DNA from: Isoetes taiwanensis
Lineage: Eukaryota > Streptophyta > Lycopodiopsida > Isoetales > Isoetaceae
Direction of reading: 5' to 3'
Length of the DNA: 64,000 bases
Assembly: GCA_021234155.1 (NCBI GenBank)
Contig: JAJEKV010000591.1
Span: 62,001-126,000 of the forward strand
Position 1 is the first letter of the stretch; every line of letters starts with the position of its first letter. The notes beneath the pieces were generated by a model, which was given only the letters and a program-made list of their open reading frames with translations, did no database searches and was not told the DNA's origin. Below, piece after piece: positions 22,815 to 35,131 of the stretch. Made by a program: the position numbers and the translations under genes.

Positions 22815-25800
22815 GATGATAGAAGGAAGGAAGGAAGGAAGTTACTTTTATCGTCCACGCGAGACCAATCGGTCTATGGGACCCAATACAAAACGCGACA
22901 AGCGGATTATTGCCGGATTAAAAACCCCCGCCGGAAGGGTTTTCGAGGGAAAAACTGCGGCGACAATCAGCCTGCCGACAAACCGCGGCTAATCATATAA
23001 AATGCGTAAACATCCCAATATACTCTGATCATGCACCACCCCAAGTAGTGCCTAGTCGGCCAGACGGACCAAGCGGGGAAGCAAAGGTGACCTCGCAGGT
23101 CGGTACCTCCTGGATGTATGACCCGGGGCACGCATCGATGGTGTGTTCATCGGCAAATGCAAGGGCACGCCCAGCCGTACTGGGAGCGTATCGGCCCGGA
23201 CTCGGGAGCGGGCAACTCGAAAGTGTGAGACTCATCCTCGCGGCCCGTTTGACAAGACTGGCAGAGAGCTTTGTCCGGGGGGGCTCCCAATCCACACGCC
23301 CGCCTCGAGCGCGAAGATGGTGGGCACGTGCGAATGGAGGCAATGAGCCTGCGCGCTTTTCAGGGGCAAAAGTGGCAGCGGTAGAGCTGTGGGCCCCGAA
23401 GGGCAACACTGGGGGTTGATGTGCTCCTTGTAATGGGCCATTTTGACACGCTTTCTAGAGCAATGGGATCCCGTGAGCTTGCCAAGGAAACAAGCATCTA
23501 AGGGTACTCAGCGGTACATGTCGCGATCGACATTGGCATGGTATGCGCATCGTGCTCTGCCGTTCCATCTGGCGAACCGATCTCTCTTACCCCTCCAAGC
23601 GGGCCCTAAGCGTGGGACTCCTTGGTACGGTGTAGTAAGCCAGGTGCGGGGCGAGCATCACCCATATGTAACCACGAAAGTAGGCGATGTGTCTATCAAG
23701 GGCTGCCGGTGAAGGCGGCAGAATCGATTTCTAGCGATTACAGAATCGATAGGGGGCCCTGAAGGTTTCACCCAAGTGCTGGAGTGCCAAAATACCTTAC
23801 ACCTGCTCCAAGTCATTCCAGTGCGTCAAAAAGGCAGCCAGGGCCCCTAAACTCTCGACCCCGTCTGAAGGGCCCGGGCTTCGACCCCGGTGCGAGAACG
23901 AATGATGGCCCCAATCGCCTGCTTCTACGCACGGTGGCTGATACGCATTGCATAGCGCTTTCCGACCCTCTTTGTCACCCGCAGCCGATAGACGCCTCCC
24001 CCAGAAAGCAGGAGGGGAACTCCACCCCTAGGTACTTGTAGGTGGGGCTGACGCCCACAATCCCGGCCCCGCATATGTGAGTGCAGGGAGGCATGGGGTG
24101 ACGGAAGAGGATATGAGAACCACCGGGTCTTGGCAGATTGACGCCAAGATGTCTCCGTAGCCCGACAAAATGTGTCTAGGGCATCCGGTGAGATGCATAT
24201 CTTAAAGGGGGGTGTGGGCCAAACAGCCAACATCGTCGCAGATAGATGAGCCGGGCGGATGACCGGTGCAAAAGATGTATGCCATCCCCCCATGCTCGCG
24301 AAGCCGGCTCTAACCGATCAATGTAAGAGGCCAAAAAGTGTCTGTCGGCAGAGGGGCAACCTCGCTGGACCGGATACTACCGTAAATGCTTGGCCCGTCG
24401 ACGATCCCGCCAAAACAACTCTCATACAACTCAGATATGGCATTCTGCAAAGCACGGGAGCCCCCCTGACCTAGATCTAGCCTACAACTTTTCCCAGGGG
24501 GACCAGATCAAAAGCCTTTGCGAAGTCCACAAAGCAAGAATACAAAAGTCCAAATGTGATTCCATTTGCGTCTTCAATCGATGCCCAAGTAGCGTAAAGA
24601 TATGGTCAATCGTTGAGTGGCGGGTCGAAAGCCTTCGTGTGAGGGCTCAAGACATCAGCCGCCTTCGCCCGGGGTCAACTGGCCGCCGAGAATGCCGACC
24701 AATAGTTTGGCAAAATCTTGAATCGACCATGATCGTCCTGTAATTCATTTGGACCGGTGTGGGTCGCTTCGCTTTGTGAATGGAAACAACCCGGCCAGGG
24801 TCCATTGTCTGGGAAACCCTCCTGCAATGCTCCTCTGTTGAATGGTGTAGTGAGGACCGCACAAGCCGCCCCCACTTGAGTAACTTCGGCCCGCATACCA
24901 TCGAGGTCACCGCCTTCCCATTAGTTAGCCGCTGCCCCCTCCTCAACATCCTCATCCACGAACCAATGGGGGGGCCATCGTGGGGGTATGGAAGCGTCTG
25001 GCGTCCCGGGGTCATAGAGCTGCTTTACCAAGAAACCCCATTTCAGCGGGTGTGATGTCCCCAATTTTGAAGGCGGCCTTGAGCACTCTGCCAAAAGGTT
25101 GAGGATGAGTGTCCACCCGAGCGAACATCTCCTGATGCTTGGCAAGATACAGCGCCTTTTTATTGTCCGCCCGGATAAGGCGGATGCGTATGTGGTGGCT
25201 AGCGAATTTTGGATCCGGGATGTGGCGAATTGCCGCCGCTGCGTTCTTCTGATCCGCATCAAACCATCGATTCTGCGGGAATATTGCTGACCCTGGCGGC
25301 GGCAGCGACGCCAAAGCACTGTCCGTACGCATCCGTTAATGGCGAAGTCGGTGAGTGCGTCTTTACTGCTCTAGTGTGGAGTGCGGAGTGCGGGAGGGCG
25401 TTCATGAGCATTCGGCGTGGTCCTCGCACGCGCCATAATCGTAGTCTCAACCGGAGGGCGGCCAGGGGCGCATAGTGGGGGTTCTGGCTCCGCCAAACCA
25501 GTCCAAATAAAAGTGGGAGGTGATCTGGTCGAAACTCTCCTCATCCCGGATCGTGCACGCTGCCCACCAAAACGACCGATGAGATGCATATCTTGGCGCA
25601 ACTACAAGCACATAGTCCACCCACTAGACCCTCCCCACGATTGTCCCGGCTCGCATGTGCACTTGGAGAATCGCCCCTTTGTGAAAGGCCATTGCAAATT
25701 ATCAGGTCAAAATGCCACATAGCAGGAGCAACCATGCGCCAAAGCGAAAGTGACCTGGTCATCATCATCCGACCAGCGAGCCCAGCTACAAGGGGCGAGC

Positions 25801-26046
25801 TGTAGGGACATCCGGCCGAGGGGTCAAGTCGTTAGCATGGGCTGCTCTACTCTCTGTCCGTGCATTGAAATCTCCAAGAAGGGACGACCCTACCCAATTG
25901 TTGATGCTAGCGTATGTCATCATATAGATCGACATAACGGGTCCATCCCATCCGCATGTGGGGTGGCTGCTTGCGATAGAAGGTCTCTGCTGTGAGGGAA
26001 ATAACAGTGACGAGAAAAAAAGAGGGTTGCCATCGGTATTATGCAC
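22815..26046 (-). mobile_element. GC-rich APE-type non-LTR retrotransposon (LINE family A, copy 1), 5'-truncated
   Basis: Minus-strand pieces in several frames follow LINE order. Endonuclease: LLGDFNARTE near 25880-25850, then FDLIICNGL and a RQDMHL region. Linker: RWFDADQKNAAAAIRHI near 25260-25210, matching KWFDAECKELKHWFRHV of copy 2. RT: MVCGPKLLKWG, ALQEGFP, YRTIMVDS near 24750, CFVDFAKAFDLVP near 24520. Then C-terminal remnants. The 3' end is a conserved tail GGTCTCGCGTGGACGATAAAA followed by (TTCC)n on the minus strand at 22872-22818. Base composition is visibly GC-rich compared with everything around it, including other copies of the family. Many frameshifts make it inactive. It lacks the zf-RVT of plant L1 and is a different clade. 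Confidence 0.78.
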
Positions 26047-26304
26047 ACGAACCCGTCTTACGGTTGTGTCTAGAGAAGCCTGACAATGTGGACATTATTT
26101 GCTTAGGTAGATTGTAAGAAATATATATAATTAGGGCAACCACTCCGATCATTCTACACTAAATTTTCTTGCCTCCACCCTTGATTAAACAAATGCACTA
26201 CTAAGAGGCATCAAATAAACATGCCAAGCATAACATTAAAATATAAGATTTGCTCCAACGAGTATATTCAAATTAATTTGGAATTTACTTCAGAGGATTA
26301 TAAC

Positions 26305-26563
26305 TCTGGGCCTTTGGTCTAGTGTTAACACACTAGTCCTAGCAATATGAAGTCTCGAGTTCGAGGTCGCCCAGAGTCGCACTCTGAACTGTTGGGCTTC
26401 AAATCCCACAGACGCAATGTAAAGTGGTTGGGGGCAGGGCCCAACCAAGCAATGTAGTGTGGTGTGCGGGCCCAACTAAGCAATGTAGTGTGGTGTGTGG
26501 TCACATGTCCAGTTGGATGCTGCCTAGTGGTGTGACGTTAAAATAAAATAAAACTAATAAAAT
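26305..26563 (+). mobile_element. tRNA-derived SINE, copy 1
   Basis: The 5' part has RNA polymerase III promoter-like boxes: TGGTCTAGTGTT at 26315-26326 (A box, close to that of tRNA-Asp/Glu) and GAGTTCGAGGTC at 26357-26368 (B box). The body repeats GCAATGTAGTGTGGTGTG twice and contains CACATGTCC, then ends GTGGTGTGACGTTAAAAT with an A-rich tail. The body and end match copy 2 at 40011-40220. The GACGTTAAAAT end resembles the LINE family A 3' end, so the SINE probably uses that LINE's machinery. Confidence 0.8.
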
Positions 26564-26594
26564 CTTGCTTTTATGCTCTTTCTCATCTTTTATG

Positions 26595-26653
26595 CCGTCC
26601 CATAATCCGTTGGGTTCCCATGGACGTAAAAATTCATCTTATCTTATCTTATC
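26595..26653 (+). mobile_element. LINE family A 3'-end remnant with (TTATC)n tail
   Basis: CCGTCCCATAATCCGTTGGG then TTCCCATGGACGTAAAAATT followed by CATC(TTATC)n. It is near identical to the minus-strand copy at 60110-60180, including the tail unit. Confidence 0.75.
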
Positions 26654-28029
26654 AACTTGCCATTTTATTTTCACATTTCTTTTCAAGTAGGACCTTGTCA
26701 CAAGTTGGTTACCGTCCAAATAGCAGCGTATTTGATGGTACTTCAGACGATCTAGAATCATCACTAGAAATCATGCCTATTATTTTCATGGATTGATGAC
26801 TTCCATCACTAAATTGACCGCCAAAGCTTGAAGCACAAGGGTCTAAACCACTTTCATTGGTATCACCATAAATAGAATCCGATTCAAAGGCCATTTTATG
26901 AAATGCTTGCACATTTGCACTATACTGATTATGGCCATATTCGGTGCTCTCATGTGGGAATCTTTGTTTGAAACTATTGCCAAAGTTAACATTTTGAAGT
27001 AGACCTGAATTGTCACTTTCCAACGCATGAACCACCTAGAGCATATAAAAGTGAACGATAAATAAAAGGTCCAAACACAAAGAATTGTCTCAAAATCAAA
27101 CCTGTGTCATCTTTGGACGTCTATTTGCTGAATAGTGTATACATGCTGCAGCTGCTTGTACCATCCATGAGATAGTAGTTTTATCATAGTTTTTTGGCCT
27201 GGGATCAATAAAATCTTCATAATATCCTTCTTCAATGCCTTTGCAAAACAGCGGTCTAGGCTGGACATTAGGAACACAAGAATTATTACATGTGAGGCAT
27301 TTTCTTTTTGCAATTTATAATGCATTTTCAAGTATAGAGATAGTTATATACCAATTCTACCAGCCCAAAAGGTTGTCTTGTGTCAATAGGAGTCCGACCA
27401 GTTAATAATTCAAGCAACACTACCCCAAAAGAAAATACATCTGATTTGTCTGTCAACTTTCCTGATGATGCATATTCAGGTGCCAAGTACCTTCACAAAT
27501 GCATTGTCAATATCAAGTAATAGATAACGATTCTATAAATATGGCATACCCCAATGTTCCCATATCACAGTGCTAACATGAGTATGTGCATCGAGCTAAA
27601 TTTACATAAGACCAAAATCTGATACCTGAGGCCATATGAAATAATGTATATTTTAGTTGCAACTTGTTTGGAAAGATAAAATGAGAATATAACTTATACC
27701 TTAGCTTCAAAATGTTCGTCCAAGAGTATGTTTGATGCCTTGATATCCCGATGTATGATTCGAGGATAACCTATTTTCAAAATGGGAAACCGCATTTACT
27801 ACATGATCAAGCTACATGATCAATAAGAAAATCTCTGCTTACAATCTTCGTGAAGATAAGCTAGACCACGAGCTGCTCCAAGAGCTATTTTTAGTCTTGT
27901 TGGCCAATCCATTATAGGCATTCCTTTCCCTGTGGAATAGAAGATACATTATATAGAGTTCTAGTCTTTAGGCGAAATGGAGGAGGAGCAAGTTTTTATA
28001 CTACTGCATCTAAATAATATATTTCTCTA

Positions 28030-28070
28030 CCTTATGATCTCTGAGGACGATAAAAAGTCAATTCAATTCA
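28030..28070 (+). mobile_element. LINE/SINE 3'-end remnant in PERK intron 2
   Basis: CTTATGATCTCTGAGGACGA then TAAAAAGTCAATTCAATTCA fits the family A terminal consensus with an (AATTC)-type tail. Confidence 0.5.
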
Positions 28071-29649
28071 TTTGATTTCAAATCGGATAGTATTTAGTTT
28101 CAATAAAAGGATAACATAGTCTTACCATGTAAATGATGATGTAGATTGCCATTAGCTACATAATTGTAAACCAACAATCTTTGATCATTGAAGATGCAAT
28201 AACCAACAAGAGAAACAAGATGTCGGTGATGAATACGACTGATGGTTTCTATTTCAGCTTGAAATTCACGTTCACCCTGTCCGCTGCCTATTTTTAGTTG
28301 TTTTATAGCAATCAATTGTCGTCCATGTAGCTTTCCCTTATAGACACAACCAAAACCGCCTTCTCCGATAAGATTAGCTTTAGAAAACCCATCCGTGGCC
28401 TCTTTCAACTCAGCATACAAGAAAGATTTTGAACCTTGGCTTTGATCATTTGTAGCACTATGATGTAATGTATGTGGTGGTGGTGATGATAATGGAGTAG
28501 CCTGATCTTCAAGATGCTTTGGTTCAAGTGGTTTCTTGCAATCTGATAGAAGACATAAAAGCATATAAGAAAAATGCTAATGTTAGCTCACATTCTGGAA
28601 TAACCAATAAGTCAAATACCGTAATTAGATAGGATAACTGATTGTTTGCCATCCTAGTGGTGTAGTAGTTGGGCTCTAGCAAATTGACGGTAGTTTTGAA
28701 ATATGGAAGCAATGTAGTTGGGTTGATAGACAATGGCCAACTAGTCAAGTGTGGCTTCAAAGTAGAAATAACATAGCGTGAGAGATATTAAAAGCCGTAT
28801 GTTATAGAACCTTGAATATTGAGTATTGCATCTATGTTTTTCGGTACCTTATTCATCTATCAAGAGAATATGGAAAAAAGAATTTGTAAATGCTTTTCTG
28901 AAGATCTGGCATGACAGTTAGATGGTCATTTTTTGTAGAATAAATCTAGAATTGATTGGAAGAAACTATTTACGAATAGAACTTTGATATCTAGAAGTGG
29001 CAATGTTTATTGCTCAGGAAGTAATTAGCTATGGTTAGTGCCAAGACAATAACCCATAACAGAGATAACAAACAACAAATGTTCGAGGAACTTCTTCTTC
29101 TAGCTCCTTGGTCTCGTAGACATTAATTCAATGTTGTGCACATACAATCAGGATTCACTTTTGAGTGCCCTACAATGTGCCTACTTGACTACGTGTTTTC
29201 TTTCTTTTTGACATGTTTCCATACCTATGCTTGGGGGCACTAAGGGTAAATTTGTATGATTTTGAAAATTTTTCTATGGAGGTGTTTTGGCCACCCTCTG
29301 CACACACGATATCATACCTCATTTTGTATAGATGCATCTCCCAAGATAAAGTTTACTAAGGGATATTAAAGGCTATGATGTTTAACCAAGTAATTTAGGT
29401 GACTATTTATGCATCCTTAATATAAAAATAATTTTGTCTCATACTTCTCTAACATGTGCTTTTGCAGATGCCAACACTGGTACTAGCGCATGGAGGTTCT
29501 TGACAAAGGCCCAGTTATGCCCATACTCTTAACACATTTGATCTCGAACACATTGATGTTATACTCCGTACATATTCCTTGGTAAGTTTATTGCATCATG
29601 TTCGAGGCATGGGTTTTTTTTATCATGCCCAATAATGGACTTACTGTAC

Positions 29650-29705
29650 GATTCCCAAAGACCATTTAGTCTCCATGGATGATAAAAATCAAATCAATTC
29701 AATAC
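29650..29705 (+). mobile_element. LINE/SINE 3'-end remnant in PERK intron 1
   Basis: AGACCATTTAGTCTCCATGG followed by ATGATAAAAATCAAATCAAT and more AATTC-like units; the same terminal motif as the LINE family A 3' end. Confidence 0.55.
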
Positions 29706-29851
29706 GAATTACTCTTTATTCTAAGTAGGAGTACCATTGTTGTAGTTTGACATGCTTTCTATATGGTATTTGCTCTTGTAGGTAATATGTTTGAATTAGG
29801 ATAGTAGGCCTTGAATAAAGTCTAGCACATAATACATTACTATGCTAGTGA

Positions 29852-29915
29852 GGTTATTGAATTGAGTTGGCTTGGCTTTTATAGTCCATGAAGACCAAAT
29901 GGCCTATGCGGAGAC
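29852..29915 (-). mobile_element. LINE/SINE 3'-end remnant in PERK intron 1, opposite orientation
   Basis: On the minus strand GGCCATTTGGTCTTCATGGA then CTATAAAAGCCAAGCCAACTC and AATTCAAT tail-like units. Confidence 0.5.
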
Positions 29916-29953
29916 ATGGTAAGATACATGAGACGTGGTAGGATACATGGCGT

Positions 29954-30053
29954 AGATAACGCCTGGCCAGAGGGCATTATGGACCATTTTGGCCATGGCC
30001 ATATTGCCCGAGAATTTTATTCCCATTAATGCTCGAGGGCCAGGGCGTTATCT
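29954..30053. repeat. Near-palindrome (about 15-bp arms)
   Basis: AGATAACGCCTGGCC at 29954-29968 pairs with GGCCAGGGCGTTATCT at 30038-30053 apart from one extra base; inner words GGCC and CCCGAG/CTCGAGGG also pair. The GCGTTAT/ATAACGC word recurs up to 30240. It probably is a small foldback element in PERK intron 1. Confidence 0.6.
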
Positions 30054-30869
30054 CCCTTGTTACTGCTCTGAGGGTGTTAGCCTTCGTGATAACGTCCTGC
30101 AGAGGCCCACTTGACAACAGGGAAAGTCGAGTAAGGGGCCTTTGCCTTATCCGTCCTGGGACGTTATGAGCCTTCATGAAAATGCCCTAGGGTGTTATGA
30201 CTGTTTTAGGTATAAAAACCAAAGGAGCAGGGCGTCAAGGTAAGATAGAGGAGAGATGGGAGGGTACACACATTGAGCAGTTGGCAAAATTCAAGATCTA
30301 AATGTAATTGCATAGAAATAAGAAATAATTTGCAATAAGAGAAGAACACACAGAAATATGAATCGAACACTGACCTGTAGTGTTTTCTTGTAAATTTGTT
30401 GTGCGGCGCCGACGACGGAAGAGAAAGACGAGGAGGAGCAAGAGAGAGAAAGCAGCGAAAGAAGCACCACTAGAAGCACCAACGATGAAGCTGCTTGTAT
30501 GTTTGCGTGGAGTTCTGATTGGTGGTGGTGGTGGAAAATAATAATATCTGATTGGTGGTGGTGGTGGAAAATAATAATATCCGGTTGGTGGTGGTGGTGG
30601 TGTTGAAGGTGGTGGAGGATATCTCCTGGCTGGCGGAGGATAACTGCAGACCATGGGTGGAGGAGGAGAACCAACTATGGTGGGTGGAGGAGGAGCAAAT
30701 GTGATTGGCGGAGGAGGAGAAGCAACTATGGTGGGTGGAGGAGGAGCAAATGTGATTGGTGGAGGAGTACCTGGTGGACCTGGTGGAACTCTAGCATAAG
30801 GATTCCCACATCCAAACACAAGGGGTGAACATGGACTACGAGAAGCAGCCATCTTCCGCTTCAACCAAA

Positions 30870-33800
30870 ACGCTTCAGCCCATAGCCAGGGCTCCAGATT
30901 TGGGGGGTTCCTCCCCAGAATTTCCGGTTGAAGTTGTTAAAATCCGGTTTCTTTAATAGATGCCGGCAAATTTCCGGTCAAAATTTTGTAAAATGCTTGT
31001 TAAATCCGGCAAATTAGAGGATATTTTCTGAAAAATCCGGTAAGTAGCAACAAAGCACGGCATTTTGCCAGTTTAAGCAAAATCTACTATGGAGGCCTGC
31101 CCATAGCATAGCATAGCATAGCCCATTGGAGCCATTGTCGTGCCACACGACCCCTTCAATTTAATAGAATACGATACTCATACTACAACCGAATCGAATA
31201 GAATATGCTCTTGTCATGCGTTGCCGACAATTGTCTCAGCCCGCCAATTGCAGGACGTCTGTAGATGTCGGCTGCGGAAGGGTTTTCCTGGACAGGTTAT
31301 CTTGGCCAGTGCATAATTGATTTAACAGGTTGGTTTCTGAAGTACTTAGCATATTAAAATCTTGCCAGCCTTTGTATTTGTCCGTTTCTTCAGACTTCAT
31401 TTTTACAGCACTACTTAGGGTGCTTTCCCATGGTCAACCTGCATTGCCGTACCCAGGTCTTCGACCTGGGCCAAAAAGAACTGTGGACGGATTACTTCTT
31501 GTTAAGGTCGAAAACCTGAACACCTGAACCGATCAAGGTCAGATCTTCATGGGAACATTGCGTCTGGACGCTTGGCCAGAAAAAAAACTAAGGTCAGATT
31601 TTCATGGGAACATGGCCTACAGAAGCCTGGCAAAAAAAAAAGACTCAAGGTTCTGGGCAAATAAAAGTGCCAAGTGGCACGGTAAGTGGCACGGTATGAT
31701 AGGCAGATAGGACTGAATTGCACCTATCTGTTTACAGCTGAGCATGGTTTATACACTGTTAACTGGGTTTTGGCAATACTAATTTTCACAGAGTTTTGCT
31801 CCCATGCCCTTATAGTATTTATACCATTGGTTGACCTGCTTTTCCTCAGTCTAAATGGTACTACCAATCCAATTAGCATTCACCATTTATATCAATTTAC
31901 TACACACTGTGTTCCATGACTATTCTGTAGAAAGAGGCACAGTTTAAGGCATGGTATGGCATTGCTTGCACAAGTACGTTGAGCATTAATGCTTTTGGGT
32001 ATAGCTTTTTTCCTCTTGTGCTTAACCAGCTATTTCTACATTTCAGGGAGAAAATGATCTAAAAGTATAAGACAAGAGGAGCCTAACAACGTTGAAATGT
32101 AACTTAGACATGAAAGTTGTGATACTTGTGCTTGATAATGCAGGGGCATGGCATCATTAACTACCTCTTCAAGAAAGACTGTATTATGATGATACATTAC
32201 ATGAAAAAGCATCTCCATGCTAACAAACATGTTACTTTTCATTCTCCATCTGCAAACCATGTTTCAATTCGCCATTCAATCCCTAGATAGAAACAAGGAT
32301 AATGCTTGGAAAGGTATATGCAATATATTATGCTGAATATTCTGTTTGTCATTGCTCATGTATGTAGCTTAATTAAAGAGCATCAGAACTGGTATTATGT
32401 TGCTTCTTTTTTGAGGAACTGTGGGTGAACTAAAGGAAATATAATAACATGATCAAATACTGCAAACGAGCCTCTTTAGCCAAGATTACAAAGGTATTAA
32501 CTTCCTAGCTGAGTGTAAGACGTGCATCTTTTTATGGTGCAATTGATCACTATCTTTAAACCAAGTCTTATCCTAGATGTTGAAAAGGATTGACAATGAG
32601 TTTGCTTGGGTCGGAACTCCGATTAAATTTGAAAATGAGTGCACGAATTTGCTATTTTCCAGAATTCCCCTGTTCTGAGAATTTCTGTTGGAACTCATCT
32701 CCTGTTAATTCATAGAGCAGACCATCAAAATGACCTTATTTCAAGTTCATAATTGTGCAGGCATTTCTCTACCTAACCTTAGATCAAGTAAATTATTTCG
32801 AAATTCAAGTATTTTGAAATTAATTTGTATCTTTGTAAGAGGGAAGAAATAGTATAACATGTAATGTAAATTCTGAACAAGCGTTCAGTTGTAAAAGTGT
32901 TAGCATTCCCTGCAGTTGCAATTACTACAATGGATCTTATTTATATAGAATTTGCAGTATATCAAATTATTCTACTTAGTTGTATGAATTGGCAATCCCA
33001 TTGTGTAATATATGGAAATGGCAGAGCCTGACATTATAATACACATAAAAGCTATGCCAGGCACCAGCAGAAGAATCTCAATTTGGTTAAAAAACTAATT
33101 ATCCCCTGCAAGTGAAAGCAAATTGTCACGGATTTATATAACAAAGCATCCTCAAGCAAATTGATTATATATATTGAGATAGTAGCAATGGTATTTTGAT
33201 CAGGCAACGGAACCAATATCTGGATAGCCTCAGCTAAATTCATGTCAATGACAACGTTAGGCAATGTAAAAACAAATAGGCTTACAACATAAAATCTCAA
33301 GCATCTTTGAAACATGATCCTGATCAGAGGTTTGGATGTTATTACTGAAATGATCTTCTGTTTGATTTGCGTAACAACTCTTAGCAATTTCTCTAATCTT
33401 CGCACTGGCCAAATTAGTTGTAGAAAAATAACATGTCACACCGTATGTTCATTTCCTTTATAATGTTGAGATCTTCCCAAAGGTTTACGTTTTGAAGGCA
33501 AACTTGTTGACCATCATTCACCATCATTCATGTTACTTTGCACACTCAAGCGTATGAAGGAGTTACCATATGCTGGCGATATCCTGCAACTAAAGCTTTC
33601 CAACACGCCAAATTTTAGCCCAGCAAAATGACAAAAGCTTTACAACCATATGTTCCACTTTCATAATTTTTTACTTTGACCGGTTTTACTTTTCAATGCA
33701 TTTATCTGGTTACTGAAAGCCATGGTTTGTATCAGAGATCCTGCTCTCCTATAAGACTAGTTTATATGTCTGAGCAGTTTATGGAGGCCTAATCACTTCA

Positions 33801-35131
33801 AACTAAAATGAAAAACTATTATTTGTGCACTATATTATCTTGATACATTCTCTATGATTTGAGGGCAGCTTATATTAATTATCATGAGTACTAACATTAT
33901 TAACCTACTCTGTTGATCCTTTAAGTTTCTATGATCCAAGATTAGCCTATAAGTTTCTATGATCCAAGATTAGCCTAGTTTTCACGCATTTGTAAGTGGG
34001 AACATGCAACAGAGATGTAGAGGTGGATTCAGATCAACAACACCTCTTCTTTGAGATAGACTGGCAACCTATACAGATTCATTGTAAAGCTACCCTCCAC
34101 ATGCCTAAGCTACGATTGGATTATGATCGAGCAGAGTCTTAAGCACAACTGCTATTAGAAGAATTATTGGAAATTCTGTAGCTTCCCATCTTGGAGCAAC
34201 ACATTGAGAACTTGTTCACCGTCTTTCGGAGTGTTGTAGAGCATTGTTGTTTGCATATGCGTATTTGATATTTACATATGTCTCATACCTCCCTCATAGT
34301 ACTATATATACTATATCTATAAATTGACTGGTCAAATTGTTTTATTTTCTTATTGTTGTACCCAAGTACATATAAGACATATTGTTCATATAATACTTTA
34401 AAAAAAGGGTGCCAAATGACATAAACCACCCAAAAATTCGGAATTGACATTGAAAATAAACCAAAATCTCATGGCTTTTCTCTTTTTCTCTCCCCAGGGG
34501 ATTCACTTATAACAAAGGGGATATGTCATCTGCATTCAAGGGATGGCCAAAAACATCCTGGTATGGTATACAGACTTATGAAAGCTAATTTAATCCTTAA
34601 AGTATATAGTTTATCCCAAATAGTGGTGAGAAAACCCCGTAATGGTAAGTATGCCATAAAATGATCGAAAAAAACCCCTATAGTTGAACTCACATGTTCT
34701 ATATGCCCATGAAATGTGAACCCCCTCCCCCTTCCTTTGCTCTAATTATCGCCCACATCCAAGAGTTGTTTGGAGAATGGAGATATAGTTCAAAAACGCA
34801 GTGTTTTATGTGTACACCCACACTTAAAGTTCATGTTCATCGGATTACAGAGAAAGTGATCAGTAACATCTCGCTTTTTGTTACAGAAACTTTTTATCAC
34901 TAAAGGAAGGAGAGTTGTCATCTGTTCACACCAACTATAGCTCTATTGGTTGAAAGTTTTGAGCAACACTTATTTATAGAGTAATATAGTTCGATCTACA
35001 ATTTCAGCTGTAAGTTTTTTTGCTATTAACTATAATTGTGGCTATTTCAGATTGTAATTGCAACTATTTTAGACTATCAATCATAATTTACAGTTCCAAA
35101 AATGACATGAAGTACTTAACATACTATACGT
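30870..35131. other. Upstream region of PERK and long gene-poor stretch
   Basis: Short degenerate repeats (TTTCCGGT and CCGGCAAAT words at 30920-31060; TAGCATAGCATAGC near 31105-31120) lie before the PERK start; no promoter element is assigned. At 31535-31655 a roughly 55-bp unit with AGGTCAGATNTTCATGGGAAC is tandemly duplicated. At 33120-33290 the minus strand has an open stretch (LPNVVIDMNLAEAIQILVPL) that looks exon-like but is not recognised. A 26-bp unit is duplicated near 33925-33978. The stretch 32655-32735 matches 47630-47705. Confidence 0.4.

Larger units (their letters stand above)
26709..30864 (-). pseudogene. PERK-like proline-rich receptor kinase, eight exons, lesions in exon 5
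   Basis: PERKs are plasma-membrane receptor-like kinases with a proline-rich extracellular part. Exons on the minus strand: 30864-30375, 28542-28126, 27929-27843, 27770-27700, 27625-27550, 27490-27352, 27260-27102, 27035-26709. All introns are GT-AG and every junction joins in phase. Exon 1: repeated TFAPPPP and YYYFPPPPP blocks, a membrane segment (SFIVGASSGASFAAF then SLLLLLVFLF) and an RRRRR stop-transfer. Exon 2: glycine loop [17 protein letters not shown] with the ATP lysine, and helix-[18 protein letters not shown]. Exons 3-4: [10 protein letters not shown] and IIHRDIKASNILLDE. Exon 6: [18 protein letters not shown]. The final exon is Ser-rich. Exon 5 begins VSDFGL, then hits TAA; family alignment implies one extra and two missing bases, and it is 76 bases where 77 would keep frame. 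Either a very recent pseudogene or sequence error. Two ATGs 12 bases apart could start it. Introns 1 and 2 hold transposon ends. Confidence 0.85.

Noticed and set aside
22815-26046. Bacterial, organellar or contaminant DNA because of high GC
   Set aside because: Endonuclease, linker and RT motifs in order match AT-rich copies of the same LINE family elsewhere in the window.
26305-26563. A functional tRNA gene
   Set aside because: A and B boxes are present but no cloverleaf or acceptor stem is visible, and the sequence continues into a repeated SINE body.
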